Origin: Symbiodinium natans
Lineage: Eukaryota; Sar; Dinophyceae; Suessiales; Symbiodiniaceae
Assembly (NCBI GenBank): GCA_905221605.1
Contig: CAJNDS010000079.1
Coordinates: 17,501-81,500 of the forward strand
Reading direction: 5' to 3'
Length of the DNA stretch: 64,000 bases
Shown piece by piece: positions 11,801 to 23,177 of the stretch. The notes beneath the pieces are model-generated. The model worked only from the letters and a program-made list of their open reading frames with translations. It had not been told where the DNA came from and did no database searches. The first letter of the stretch is position 1. Each line of letters begins with the position of its first letter. A program made the translations under genes and the position numbers.

Positions 11801-12880
11801 CACACGCCGCTTGGATCTGGACCACAGAGGGCTCATGAAGGGTCGGGATGCCGGAATCAAGAGGGTATTAAGGGTTTTTTTTAGGGTTTCCAGCTTAAGC
11901 AAACTGAAGGGTGACCAAGGATTGCACACAAGACAAGGGACAGGGAGATGACAAAACAGCTGAGCAGAGCACCTCCACAAACATAGATAGCAGGCACAGA
12001 CATACAGCAAACTGAAGACCATTGAAACCCATAAATGCAGCTCTAGTCCGCTGTGATGTTGCCCTTGCAGCCATCATCCTTGGAAAATGAAAAAGGGAGG
12101 GTGAGTGCCTTGCGCAGCTTTGCTTTGAACACGTGTGTCAGCATGTTTTGGGAACCCTAGCACAGTCGCCGTCGTGCTCCAGACTTGAGGCCGGAGCAAC
12201 TCGGACGATGGTCTTGTTTCCGTCAGCTTCGATGAGGAAGGCATCCGGAGTAATGTGTGGGCAAGGCCAAAAGCGGTTTAGGGTTTACGGTTTACGGTTT
12301 AGGGTAAGGACGCTGTATCGATTCCCAGGGAGTCTAACTCGGGGGCGCGGGTTGCTTCGTGCTTGACGAGTCGAAAAAAACACCTAGTTAGCTGACCTAG
12401 CTGAAATTTGGTGGAAATGTTGGTGCTCCGAACTGACACACGGCAAAGTGCAGCAGTTACATATCAGAATTAGAGGGTTTACGACTAAGGGTGTACAGAT
12501 TGGGGATGGAGACCTGGACAGGTACAGTAGCATTGAGTATCATGTGATAATCTACTGCTGTTGGTCCGAACATTTTTTGTTCAACCAAATGTAACGTCTC
12601 ACAGTGTATAGAAATCCCATATCAATCTGTAAAAGTTGTTTCTGAGGCAATTGGGTTGAGACCCTGTGACATTTCCCGTGAGCGACCTCAAGCTGTAGGC
12701 AAATCTTCTCAAGGCCCGATGAATTGAAACGCCTCGAGTATGCACCGTTGGCATGCTTGATGCAGTTTCGTAACTCAGCCCTGAAGCAAAACTGCTGAGC
12801 GTCATGGCATCATATGGCACCCTTAATATAGGGACCCTAAACCCAAAACCCAAAACTCTAAACCCGCGAGTGCTGGGCTG
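8900..12880. other. Intergenic DNA without a supported gene
   Basis: This nearly 4-kb stretch has an AT-rich patch at about 9160-9330 and degenerate CCCTAAA/TTTAGGG fragments (about 9715, 9905, 11200-11245, 11720, 11875 and 12280). Open frames on both strands are short and motif-free. I see no tRNA, rRNA or long inverted repeat in it. Confidence 0.45.
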
Positions 12881-12883
12881 GTG

Positions 12884-12955
12884 GCAAAAACGACCAAAAC
12901 GACCAAACCGACCAAAACGACCAAAACGACCAAAACGACCAAAACGACCAAAACC
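12884..12955 (+). repeat. 9-bp minisatellite (AAAACGACC)n
   Basis: Eight or so tandem copies of AAAACGACC with one AAACCGACC variant. It is open on both strands (Lys-Arg-Pro on plus, Phe-Gly-Arg on minus), which produces spurious repetitive reading frames. Confidence 0.9.
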
Positions 12956-13087
12956 CTCAACCCTACTTAGAACTCCCCAGAACTCCCCAATTCTTGCCAT
13001 GCTGTGTGAGTTCACGCCGCCCTCTCCGTGACCATAACCCCACGCGTGGCTTGGCACAAGGCTTGGGACTCAGGCCTTGGGCTTTGA

Positions 13088-13182
13088 GGGCAATAGGGTT
13101 TAGGGTTTAGGGTTTAGGGTTTAGGGTTTAGGGTTTAGGGTTTAGGGTTTAGGGTTTAGGGTTTAGGGTTTAGGGTTTAGGG
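13088..13182 (+). repeat. TTTAGGG array
   Basis: About thirteen uninterrupted TTTAGGG units, the purest array of this orientation in the window. Confidence 0.97.
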
Positions 13183-13770
13183 GCAGACTCGCCCACTCGT
13201 CCTCGACACACTGCCTTACGCATGGCATTGAAGCAGAGGAGACGTGGAGAAAGAATGCTAGACTCCCATGCTGACTGTTCCTGAGTCACCTGCCACCCTT
13301 CAACCGAACGCATTGGTTGCCTAGGCAAGAAGGTAAAACCAAGGCAGGCAAACGATTCGCCGACGTTGTTTTCTGGACTTGTCGTTTCTCGCTTCATGGG
13401 GTTCCTTGCTGCACGTTGAGTGAAGCCTATGTGGGCATGGTTTCAGCTGACCTTGAAAAAGAATCTGGATTCAAACAACAGGACCAGGTCGACTCGTCAC
13501 CTCATCAGCAATGCAGCTTGCGACTAGACTAAACGCAAATTTGCAGCTCCATTGCATACACGGAGCCGCTCTCCCAGAGCAAAAACGGCGTTTGGGTGCT
13601 ACATCTCGCAAAAATCTTGAACAGGTAGCAACAGGTGCAAGCAAATGAGTAACCTGAGAAGCCAGCAAACTGGAGCATGCCCGCAATTGCCAATGATGCT
13701 CGAACTTCCCCTTCAAGATTGGGGGATACCTTGTGGGGTCGTTTTGGTTCGGTATTCAAACGCATGCAAT

Positions 13771-13995
13771 ATGTTTCGGGGTTTCCGGCGGAGGCTTGGG
13801 GTTTTGGTTGGTTGCTTGCTCTTGGGTCTTTTGCTCTTTAGAATGTATGGCCGCAAGCACGAGGGACCCAACAATCTTGCACATGTGTGTGAAGCTCTAC
13901 ACAGCCTGAAGCCGACGAGCGTTCCATTGAAGGCCAGTGCTGGAACGTCCCGGACGATGCCGAAACGTGCTGAGGGGGCTCCGGACACTGCAGAG
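13771..13995 (+). CDS. Candidate 5' exon of a type II membrane or secreted protein
   Basis: An ATG is followed by a short basic segment (MFRGFRRRLG) and a clear hydrophobic core (VLVGCLLLGLLLF), then RMYGRKHEG and a soluble stretch. This is the arrangement of a signal-anchor or signal peptide. The frame reaches GAG and then GTGGGCG, a good phase-0 splice donor, and is followed by about 800 bp of very AT-rich DNA that could be the first intron. No downstream exon was identified, so the family is unknown; a Golgi enzyme would fit the topology, but nothing in the sequence shows it. Confidence 0.4.
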
Positions 13996-14089
13996 GTGGG
14001 CGTGGTGCAGTCGTGCAGTAGTCTGCTTTTAATTCTACGGATGCTTTTGGCAGTAGTAGATTCTGGATTCGCGTCGTAGGTATTATCAT

Positions 14090-14860
14090 CTTACAATATT
14101 ATAGTATTCGTATATTCTGAGATTGTTATATGGTTATATTGTTACATTGTTATATTGTTCTATTTGTATATTGTTATATTTGTATATTGTTGTATTCTTA
14201 TAATATTGTATTGGTAAAACAGACGTCCTTTAATTATATTTGTATATGAGTATATCTGTATACTAGTATATCATTACAACAACAAATATGATATATTTTG
14301 TTTTCATATTATTATATTATTATCTTCTTATTGTGTTATTGTCTTATTGTAGAATATTATTGATTTCGTATATTATCTTATTCTGTTTAGTATATTGGCA
14401 AATTAATATTTGATTATATTCATGTTTTGTTATATGGATATACTAATACATTTGTAGTTCTTTTTATGTTACATTATTGTTATATGATTCTTTGTTATAT
14501 TATTCTATTAGTATACCATTCTATGTTTATGATATTACATTTTCGCCGCAATATAGTACTATATGTTATATCAGCATACGATTATACTTATATTTATGCA
14601 TTTTCGTCTTGTTATATTCGTATATTATTTTAGCATGATATTGGTTTCTTACTATATTTGTTTTCATTTTTATATTGCTGTAGAAATATACCGTTACAGT
14701 ACATGATTCTATCAATATAGTGTCATATGATTATCTTGTTACATTTTAATTTATTAGTATATTAGCATATTATTACAGTATTCTATTAGTATAGAATTGT
14801 ATTTTTATATTCTTATATTTTTTTATTCGTATATTGTTAAATTATGCTGCGCCTTAAAGG
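14090..14860. other. AT-rich tract, probable intron or satellite-like DNA
   Basis: The base composition switches to strongly AT-rich, with many TATATTGTTATA-like words and no coding potential, between GC-richer flanks. The same texture occurs inside the gene at 16311-19880 (16620-17340 and 17810-17940), where it is intronic, so an intronic origin is likely here too. Confidence 0.55.
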
Positions 14861-14944
14861 TGAGATGTCGCAAACCCAAACAACTCCGCTGTGAGCTTTC
14901 TGGGATCTCTTCGAGCTTCTGGAGCTCAGTGGCCATGTGAGCTA

Positions 14945-15035
14945 CACCCTAAACCCTAAAACCTTAAAGCCCCAAACCCCAAACCCCAAACCCTAAACCC
15001 CAAACCCGAAACCCGAAACCCTAAACCCTAAAGCT
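14945..15035 (-). repeat. Degenerate CCCTAAA/CCCCAAA tract
   Basis: Mixed CCCTAAA, CCCCAAA and CCCGAAA units, much less regular than the arrays at 5261 or 13088. It is followed at about 15120-15215 by a degenerate TTAGGG-like tract in the other orientation. Confidence 0.8.
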
Positions 15036-15940
15036 TGAAACAGACGTTGAAGGCCACGGGGAGCATGTCTAGCTGGGAAGTGGCAAACCCAAAACCCCGC
15101 AAGGGAAGCCTGCCGGGTTATTCGGGTTCTTCGGCTTATTGGGGGTATCAGGGTTATGAGGGTTACTAGGGTGATTAGGGATATTAGGGTTATGAGGGTT
15201 TTTAGGGTTGATGCTGGCCGCAGGCCTCTGAAGCCGGAAAGTGTCTGGGAAAGCCCTATAAACCCTAGAATGCGGCTACAGCGAGAGGGTGAAGTGATGT
15301 GCTTTTCTGTATAGAGCAAGTCGTGGTCAATATGTCAATATGACACCAAAAAGTCACACCCAAGCAAGGGTTTTGCCGCCCAGGAGACATAAGACGATGT
15401 CGAGGAGAACACTCGTTAGGGAAACCCAAACAAAGTTACAACTAAGCGTGCTTCCCCTCTGGAGAGGTTGGCTTCGCTTATGCCACGCCTCTTTCCAGCA
15501 ATTGGAGGCTACGAAGAACGGAGGAAGGGGATATGCTAGCTGCTATATTCGTGACAGTATCATGGCGTTTGCGGTCCGAACGATAGAGCGCTGTACGCCT
15601 CAGTCAGAAAGGGCTGATTGCCACTGCCAGCGTCAGGTTTCCACTTCTTGTTTATATATATATATATACATATAATGTACACTGCATAGTACACAATAGA
15701 TAATTGTATACACTAGCCAGGGACCTTGAGTCATAAGTGGCCTTGCGTCGACCGGGAACCTGCCCTGATTCGTGGTCATTAGCACCCTATCTGTACAGAC
15801 ACATTGGAGGGCCCTGAGCACATCGGAAAGCAATAAGCAAAGCTCGTGCTTGCCTCAACGCCGAATAGATGCCGTGGTCTTGAAAAGGTCCGCGTGAGCG
15901 GCTGATGCTCAAGTACTACAGTTCCTGACGTTCTCGTGTC

Positions 15941-16030
15941 TCTCTCTCTTTCTTTCTCTCTTTCTTTCTCTCTTTCTTTCTCTCTTTCTTTCTCTCTTTC
16001 TTTCTCTCTTTCTTTCTCTCTCTCTCTATA
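15941..16030 (+). repeat. 12-bp polypyrimidine microsatellite
   Basis: Tandem copies of TCTCTCTTTCTT over about 90 bp, ending in (TC)n. The minus strand reads as Lys/Glu/Arg repeats, which should not be taken as a gene. A (TA)n tract lies nearby at about 15652-15671. Confidence 0.93.
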
Positions 16031-16310
16031 CGGCGTTTCTGTAGTTTTCTGGAAAGCTGCATCGCACATGCTTCATGAGGGCTATCATTTTGCGATTTCG
16101 CAACTCGCGTGACTTGTGTGGCCACTCCACCTCAGGAGTGTGAACAGCATACCTCGCATGGCCAGCCGACCCTTGGCAGAGAGCCTGATTTGCTTTTGCT
16201 TCTTCTCTCATAGAACTACACTGGGATCCACGCCGCTCAAGGAGTGCTTCCATTTCCAGAGCAACCGCAGAGCCCTGTTCCATCGTGTGCAGAGAGTCTC
16301 GAAATCTGAG

Positions 16311-19300
16311 GAATGGTAACACATAGCTGGCGCAACAAGTTCACGTTCCTAATTGCGACAATCCTGGCCGATGCGCTGGAGGCTTGTGACTGCGCGCCTG
16401 GCGATCGCGTACGTGTATCAGTGTGCTGCCTAGCGAAGACCGCGCCTGGACACCTCAGCATTGGAACGCATGCATCCTTGAGAACTTGCAGCACGCATCC
16501 TGCTTGGTTGAGAGACCTTGTCATGTGAAGCCACTGGCATGTTCAATGATTCAACATCTCGAAATCTCTGCCAGTAAGCCTTTCCAGATACCCGGCAACA
16601 CACATTTTTCCATGGAACTACTACCATTAAGCTATTCTATTATTCTATGGTTCGATGATTCTATCATTCTTTTGTTGTATTATTCCATCATACCATCGTT
16701 ATTGGTTTGTTGCATATGAGTATCTTCTTATATATTATATCTTCCATTATTATAGATGATTACTATTATTCTTATTACGATTTTTATTACTATTACTATT
16801 AGTATACGTAGTACTGTTGCAAATTCATTTACTAGTATGTTCACGTATTCTTGCATTATTCTTGTTTTATTCGCATATTATTGTATGTTTGTATTGTTAT
16901 ATTGTTTTGTTGCTATGTACATAGATATAAATATAAATAAATAAATAAATAAATATATATATATATATATATTGAAATATTGTTGTATTGTTCTATTGTT
17001 GTTTTGTTATATCGTTCTATCGTTATATTGTCATGTTGGCATAGTGTGATATTGTTCTCTTGCTATGTTGTTATGTTATATTGTAATGTTATATTGCTAT
17101 ATGGTCCTTTTCATTGTTGTATTGTTATGTTGTTATGTTGCTATGCTGTCATGTTGTTGCGCTCTTACGTTACTATGTGATTATGCTATTGTGGTATTGC
17201 GTTATTGTGTTATTCGTCTATCATGCTCTTTAGCCATTATGTCATTATGCGATTATGTTATTCTGACATTAGGTTATTGTGCCGTTACGTTGTTATGCGA
17301 TTCTGCTGTTCTGCGACTATGCTGTTATGCCATTCTTCGAGTATTAGCCCTTATTCAGGTTGACCCAGAGGCATCAGCGCACACAGGCAAGCGTGGCAAG
17401 GCCACGCCTCCATCCCCATAGAATCCCTTAGACTCCTAGCGCACCAGAAAATCCACCTGTGCAAAATAGTAATATATCTAATCTTTGTTCAGGTGGATGA
17501 ACTTCTCCGCTACGCAGGCTAGGTTAAATCCACATGTTCGCGACTCCGCGACTCCGCAACATGCTCAGGTCTTGGTAGGCCGAAACTTTAGATCCTGTCC
17601 ATGTATGTTACTCTGTTGCTATGTTATGCCACTATGTTCTTCTGTCGTTATAAGCCACTTATGCTCTGATGTCATTACATGTCATCCGTTGCTTCGAGGC
17701 AGAGACCTACGACCACCTGGCCGAGCTGCTCAGCATGGGCCGCCTGGAAGAGCTCGCCAAGCAGCTGATCCAAGCAGGGAAGCTGGAGGTTCCTCCAACC
17801 TATAACAACTCCTTTTTCGTTTTTCAGAATTACTATAAGATAGCAAGATATTGTACTAGAGCAATATAAGAATATAGCAAAATAGTAATGTACTATTGTG
17901 TATTTATGTGAGTAAAACACTATCATAGTGCAGTTGTAGCAAAAAGATATAGCTTCTTAGGGCTTAGGGGACAAGAGTTGTGCAGATGCAACACGGGCTT
18001 TGGGGTTACTGGAACTTCATTTGCAAACAGGGTTCAGAAGGGTTTAGGGGAGTGAGGACTACTAGAGAGACGTACGTGGGTTCTGTAGGCATTCCAACAA
18101 GAAATCGCTCCTACACTTGATTTAAGGAGGACAGGGGACCTTTCGGAAGCCCCATATTCCATCGCCTCCTGCGGCAAACTGGAAGCTGGATATCAACAGC
18201 TGGGGGTCCTTGCAAAGGATGCCATGAGGGCCACAATTCGGACCCCAATAGCATGTTGATTTCAGAGGCCGTGCTTTTCCAGAACCCCCCTCGATCCTTT
18301 TATGAGGATGCCGAGATGAAGCTAAGCAATGCTAAGCAGCTAGATTGTGGATACACGCCGCTGAAAGCTTGCAGTTCTGCTTTTTGAACAGGGCTTACAG
18401 TCGAGCACGAATTCCTGCAGAAAACGCACAAGATCGTTTCGCTTGCAGGTGGCCTACTGGGTCTGTGCCTTCTCTGTGAACCAGCTGCTGGGCCGTGAGA
18501 GTTTGGATCATGCGGTGACTCCAACGAGAGAGGGAGGGAGGGAGAGAGAGAGAGAGATAGAGACAAACAGAGGGGGAGGGAGAGATGAGACGTCTCCCCA
18601 CAATTTCCGACCTCGCATCGAGGACAGAAAGCCCAAGTGCACTGTTGGCCCCTCCAAAAAAACTGCGGTCACCCCGACACGCAAGGTGACCCTGACTTGT
18701 CACCGTGAACGCCACAAGGAAGCCATAGCTTCAACACTGAGCATGCCAAGCCTAGTATATCACATGCTCTACCGCACAAATCTGCTTGTGGTTCTGGTAG
18801 CTCTTGCAGGAAACAGCTCCTGGCACAAACCTCAAGTAGAATGCGTGCCTCTGCTCAGCTCTCGAACGTCCAACGTCCCCGACACGAGGCACGCAGGAAT
18901 CTGCGCGACACCACCGGGTATGGATTCTACCGGAGTGCCAATTACAGCATGCCAGTGTGCCACGGCAAAGCACTTTGAGGGGGACTTCAGCGCAGCTGGG
19001 ATTGCAACAGGAGTGGCCATTTGGGGCCAACAAGGTTTCCAGGCAATCTTACGCCATAAGGAACCCTTGGACCTCCGCAATGTCCTCATTGTTTGAATTC
19101 TTTTCAGGGTGCATGAAAAGTGGATCCATGTCTAAATGTTTACCACCGATGGAGGCCTCAATCTTCAATCTTCAAGCTGATGGCTCTGTTGCTTTCTTTA
19201 GGGGCAAGCTGCAGGGAGATGGTATCCTTCGAGGGGGCCGGAGTTCTCCTGCTGGGCACGCATTTTGCCTTGCTACCCCAAAAGCAGCCAGTGCTGTCCG

Positions 19301-19880
19301 TGGGGGATCTGGATGTCAGAGCAATGTAGAGATCATGTCAGGAAATGAACAAGTTCGACGACATGATGGCGTACTTGAAGACAAGCCTCCGTCAGCAAGC
19401 ACGAGAGGAACGGAGCAAGGCGCTAGTGTTTGTCATGTGCTGGAGCTGTGTTTATGTGTACCAGCGAGCCCCCTGGGGTTGAAACCAAGTGTTCGCGACT
19501 TTCCTTCCCGCTAAGTACTACATCGATGATTGGTGTTTGGCAAAGGCTGCCGCGGCTTTTTGTGGGTCAGACATCTGTGAAAGCCGCGCGGGTCGCGTCT
19601 GATTGTAGGCGAGACTGGAAGGGGCTTTTTCCTCGAAGATCAGCCCATGAAAGAAGCCCCATAAAGGGGCCCCCAAGTTTCGAAGCCCTCCATTTGCTCC
19701 ACGTTGTAGTTCTTTGGCCGAGTATTGGCGACAGGCGTGACGGCAATATGACGAAATTGCACAAGCCATGCCATAGAACGTGCAAGTCCTGCGTTTGTTT
19801 GTCGAGGTTCGCCTCGAGCAGGTGGTAGCGGTAGAGAAAGACTTCTCTTTGCTGACTCGACTCTTGGCTGTGACAGCGAC
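16311..19880 (+). CDS. Multi-exon dinoflagellate-family protein (VTHSW / YWVCAFSVNQ), possibly TIR-like; 3' end decayed
   Basis: Exons found by motif and splice phase: 16311-16381 (MVTHSWRNKF, then ATILADALE); 17699-17788 (ETYDHLAELL to QAGKLE); 18449-18483 plus 18889-18982 (AYWVCAFSVNQHAGIC across the junction, ending AKHFEG); 19342 to about 19390 (EMNKFDDMMAYL); and about 19818-19880 (QVVAVEKDFSLLTR). Donors are GC, GT, GC and GA; every acceptor identified with confidence is AG|G. The motifs and their order match, from memory, a family found in many dinoflagellate gene predictions; it has no function I can name. The pattern (SHxW, WVCAFxxNQ, then a conserved R-WC-E block) loosely resembles TIR-like folds, which is inference. 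The expected R-A-W-C-V-A-E block is not preserved: the frame reads RLLAVTA, and the adjacent frame gives W followed by a stop. The copy may therefore be a recent pseudogene. The 5' exons are not identified. Confidence 0.6.
16924..16972 (+). repeat. (AAAT)n(AT)n microsatellite in an intron
   Basis: About six ATAA units followed by about ten AT dinucleotides, inside the long AT-rich intron between the first two recognised exons of the VTHSW-family gene. Confidence 0.92.
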
Positions 19881-19899
19881 GGGCCTTTCCAGGATTGCG

Positions 19900-21550
19900 G
19901 CAGTTAGTGATCTCGGGGGAAGCTACAGGAGCTGGTGCACTGCTTTTGGTGCTTCTTTTGCTCGTAATATTCAGCTCATATTCCGAACCCACCCCCTCTC
20001 CCGCTCCGTATTCAGAAGCCTGTGAAGAGGCCTGGGAAGTGAGCAGTCCCCCAAGCGTTCCCCCCCCCCCCCGCCCCGCCCTCGCTTGGTAAGGCCTCAG
20101 TTTGCGCATGTGTGCGCGAAGCGCATGCTTAGCTAAGCGTGCACACGTTCTAAGCACAAACATCAGACGCGTAGTCTTAAACACGGTGGTTGGCGCTGGG
20201 CTCACTGGATGTATTACTGCGGCGATGCTCAGGTGGGGGGGCGGGGCCTTGGATGCTTAAAGTCCATTTGACGTCTGTGCATTTTCACCATGTGTAAATC
20301 CGGGAATGGCGCGCTTTGGGCGTCAAGACAGACTTGGTTATTGAGCTACTGAGCAGCGATGCTGAGATATTTTTGCCCCAAATAGCGCAGCTCAACTTGC
20401 CGAAGCTCGAGTCGTTTGTGCAGGGGCATGTGCCGTGCCAACCAGCGCGGTTTGACTGTCGTCCAGCCCCAGCGTCCAAGCATCCAAGCGTCCGCGCATC
20501 CCAGATTCCCCATGTTCGGGTCTTGTATGTATGTAAGGAACCATTTTTTCTTTGATCCTTGCAGAGCCGCACTTGCATATATTCCATGGTACTGTTGGCC
20601 TTGCATTGGGAGGAAGAGAGTTTGTTAGGGGCTGGGTGGGAGTGCGGTGGGCGCACGGTGTGACGGAGGTGTGGTGGAGGTGTGGAGAGTGGAGAGGGCC
20701 GTATTCATGTCTCCAGCACTCCAACTGGCCAATCCAGCCCGCCAGCCCACTCAGCGCCCCAGCACAGCCCGGCGTCCAGTCCATGCACGTCGAGCGTCCC
20801 AGCGTCCCAGCGTCCCAACGACATCCACAGTTGTGCAACACATAGAGTCAGATAAGCAGATCCCAAAGATCCTTTTCGACAAGTGGCGGGAATTTCAGCG
20901 TCTATTAGTTTTTTTTCTGCGTGGTTGTAAGTTATGAGTGCAGTACACGGGACTTTGTCGCACAGCCTGCACATGCCTGCAAATGTCCAGCAGAGGGGGG
21001 GCTAGATGTTGGGGCTTTAGGGTACCACCACCCACCACTTGCTCAGAAAGATGGCAAAACATGGCAACATCTTTCAAAACATCCGCCGAATGATGCCAGC
21101 CAAGTTTGGATAGCCATAGTCTCAGGCGTTGGTCTTCTTCAACAAACCAACACCCAAGCACCCATCCGCCAAAAGGCCATAAAATCCGCCCTAAGGCCCT
21201 GAACCCTCGGAAAGGCGCTCTCTACCAGAGCTGGAGATCCATGTTTGGGAGCGGGCGACATATCCTTCCGGGCCGGCAAAGCGCCAAACATGCGCGAGGT
21301 CCCGAAAATGCGTTATCAAGCTCGCCAAAAACGCATTGTTTGGGCCATTTCCAGGTCAGTTTTGAGCTTCAATGGTCGCTTGTCCAACCGCGCCTGTCTT
21401 GCTCGACACAAAGAAAGCGTGACTCAACCAAGAGCCCGTGACCCTCAACCAAATTAGCCGGCGTAGACAACCAAAAAAGAGCAATGCCCGCCAATCCAAC
21501 ATAATCACGCGTCTTACTGCGCAGAGGTACAAAACACAGCAGTGAAACAC
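19900..21550. other. Intergenic, no supported gene
   Basis: It contains a 15-base poly-C tract at about 20067-20081 and small clusters of AGCGTCC-type repeats at about 20466-20500 and 20790-20820. Open frames here are compositionally odd (His/Pro/Arg-rich) and lack motifs. A hydrophobic segment read at about 19895-20000 is discussed under rejected items. Confidence 0.45.
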
Positions 21551-21560
21551 TTTGTTAGGG

Positions 21561-21800
21561 TTAGGTTGGGTCGAGGGTGAGTTGCATTAGGGAAGGCTCA
21601 GGGCTTCGCAGGATAGGTTAGGTCCGGTGACGGTTAGGGTGGCTGGGTGGGGTTAGGGATTAGGCTAGGTTAAGGTGACCTTGGTCAGGTTAGGGTTAGG
21701 TTAGGGTCGAGGGTGGGGCCCGTTAGGGAAGGCTTAGTTAAGGTTGGCAGGAAGGGGTTAGGTCCGGGGGACGGTTTGGGTGGGTGGGGTTGGGATCGAG
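21561..21800 (+). repeat. G-rich 136-bp tandem duplication
   Basis: Two diverged copies of a G-rich unit. Matching blocks such as GGGTCGAGGGTG at 21568 and 21704, TTAGGGAAGGC, GTTAGGTCCGG and GGGTGGGGTT recur at a spacing of about 136 bp. The units are rich in GTTAGG words, suggesting derivation from telomere-like sequence. Confidence 0.7.
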
Positions 21801-22378
21801 AGAAGGTTAGGTTGTGTTAGGGTTTCAGGGACATTTGGGTCAAGTAAGCCAGCTCTTTCGGTTGTACAGTCTGACATATTTGGCTTGACATGGCACTGCT
21901 TTGGCTGGGTCGCCGTTTTGGTTGAGTTCTGTTGGTATTTTGGTTGGATACCTCCGTGCAGGAACCCACATCACCGACGTCTGCACATTTTGAGGTTGTT
22001 GGTTCCAAAATTGCTGAAACTTGGGCTCCCACACGTTGGGATTCGTGGGAACAGAGACCCAAGAAGCTGGACAGAAAACGAAAGGGACCGGGAAATAGGC
22101 TATTTGAATCAAGGCCAATCCCGGGGTCCCGAAGGCTCTGAAAGGCTCCACCCAGGTCCCAAACTGGCCTCGGCCAGGAAGGATTGCGCAGTTGCGCGGG
22201 CGAGTTAGATTGTGCAATTACAGGGAGGGTGCTTAAGTATGAGTTCGCCGCTACCGTGCGGCGAGTCCTACTTGGCTGAGGAGTTTGGTGCATTGCCGAA
22301 TTGGTGGAGGCAAACTCGCTGCACCTTCCCCAGGCCCACTCCGAGGGAGGGATCTTGGGCAGCTCGAGGTTTAGGGCC

Positions 22379-22590
22379 TCGGGGTTAGGGTTTAGGGTTT
22401 AGGGTTTGGGGTTTGGGGTTTGGGGTGGGGGGTTTAGGGTTTAGGGTTTAGGGTTTGGGGTTTGGAGTTTGGGGTTTGGGGTTTGGGGTTTGGGGTTTGG
22501 GGTTTGGGGTTTGGGGTTTGGGGTTTGGGGTTTGGGGTTTGGGGTTTGGGGTGGGGGGTTTGGGGTTTAGGGTTTAGGGTTTAGAGTTCA
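22379..22590 (+). repeat. TTTAGGG array converted to TTTGGGG
   Basis: The array starts and ends with TTTAGGG units, but its core (about 22470-22550) is a run of TTTGGGG, with two GGTGGGGGG interruptions. The A-to-G variant has evidently spread through the centre by tandem amplification. Confidence 0.93.
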
Positions 22591-22766
22591 TATTGAGTCG
22601 ACAAGGCTTGGATCTCGTGGTGGACATGGTCCGTAATGCCTGGGGGCCATGTTGCGATTCAAGCAACCGGTGTTCCGAATGGCTTTCGAAGTGAAAGTGG
22701 GCATTTGTTTACGGCCTAGGCTTCAGACTTATCACAAGCAGGAAAATGGGGGCTTGCATGGCTTAG

Positions 22767-23177
22767 TCAGTTTAGGGAGTTTGGGGAGTTTAGTGAGTTT
22801 AAGTTTAGGTTCCAGGGTTTTACGGACGTTGATGTGCGATATGCTGCTCTTTCTGATTCATTCTCGTAGCAAGCCTTCGACCGGCCCGGATCTTCGAAGT
22901 CCTGTGTTAAGAGGATCCATATTGAGCATTTTGTTCCCGCAAACTCATCTGACAGGCATACGACATACGGGTCACCATAGATCTTGGTGACCTCATAGGA
23001 CTGCTGCAGTTCCAAGAACGTTTCAACACTCCCGAATGGTGCTCTGGTGGCTCCGGGATTCTGTAAACTCTTCAGGGTGGCTTTGGGATTTCTACCGGAG
23101 CTGGACGTGCAAATCCTTTCGCCGTGGGGCCTGCAGGCAATCAAGATGCATTCGGCTGCCTCGAGGGACAGCTGCAT
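22767..23177 (-). CDS. Unrecognised minus-strand open frame, possible exon
   Basis: A 136-codon open frame on the minus strand has a balanced composition with acidic and aromatic residues (for example SYEVTKIYGDPYVV and CSIWILLTQDFEDPG), unlike the Arg/Ser/Pro-rich shadow frames elsewhere. I do not recognise a family, and no start, splice partner or neighbouring gene supports it. The plus strand of the same interval also shows a short plausible reading (FRVALGFLPELDVQIL), so strand and reality are both uncertain. Confidence 0.22.
   Translation of the reverse strand: MQLSLEAAECILIACRPHGERICTSSSGRNPKATLKSLQNPGATRAPFGSVETFLELQQSYEVTKIYGDPYVVCLSDEFAGTKCSIWILLTQDFEDPGRSKACYENESERAAYRTSTSVKPWNLNLNSLNSPNSLN

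Noticed and set aside
12599-13057. Minus-strand protein with Phe-Gly-Arg repeats
   Set aside because: Shadow of the 9-bp AAAACGACC minisatellite.
15779-16125. Minus-strand Lys/Glu/Arg repeat proteins
   Set aside because: Direct translation of the TCTCTCTTTCTT microsatellite.
19892-20087. Hydrophobic reading (GALLLVLLLLVIFSS) after an AG|G site
   Set aside because: Looks like a TM exon, but it ends in poly-C-driven Pro codons, has no partner exon and overlaps the decayed end of the upstream gene.
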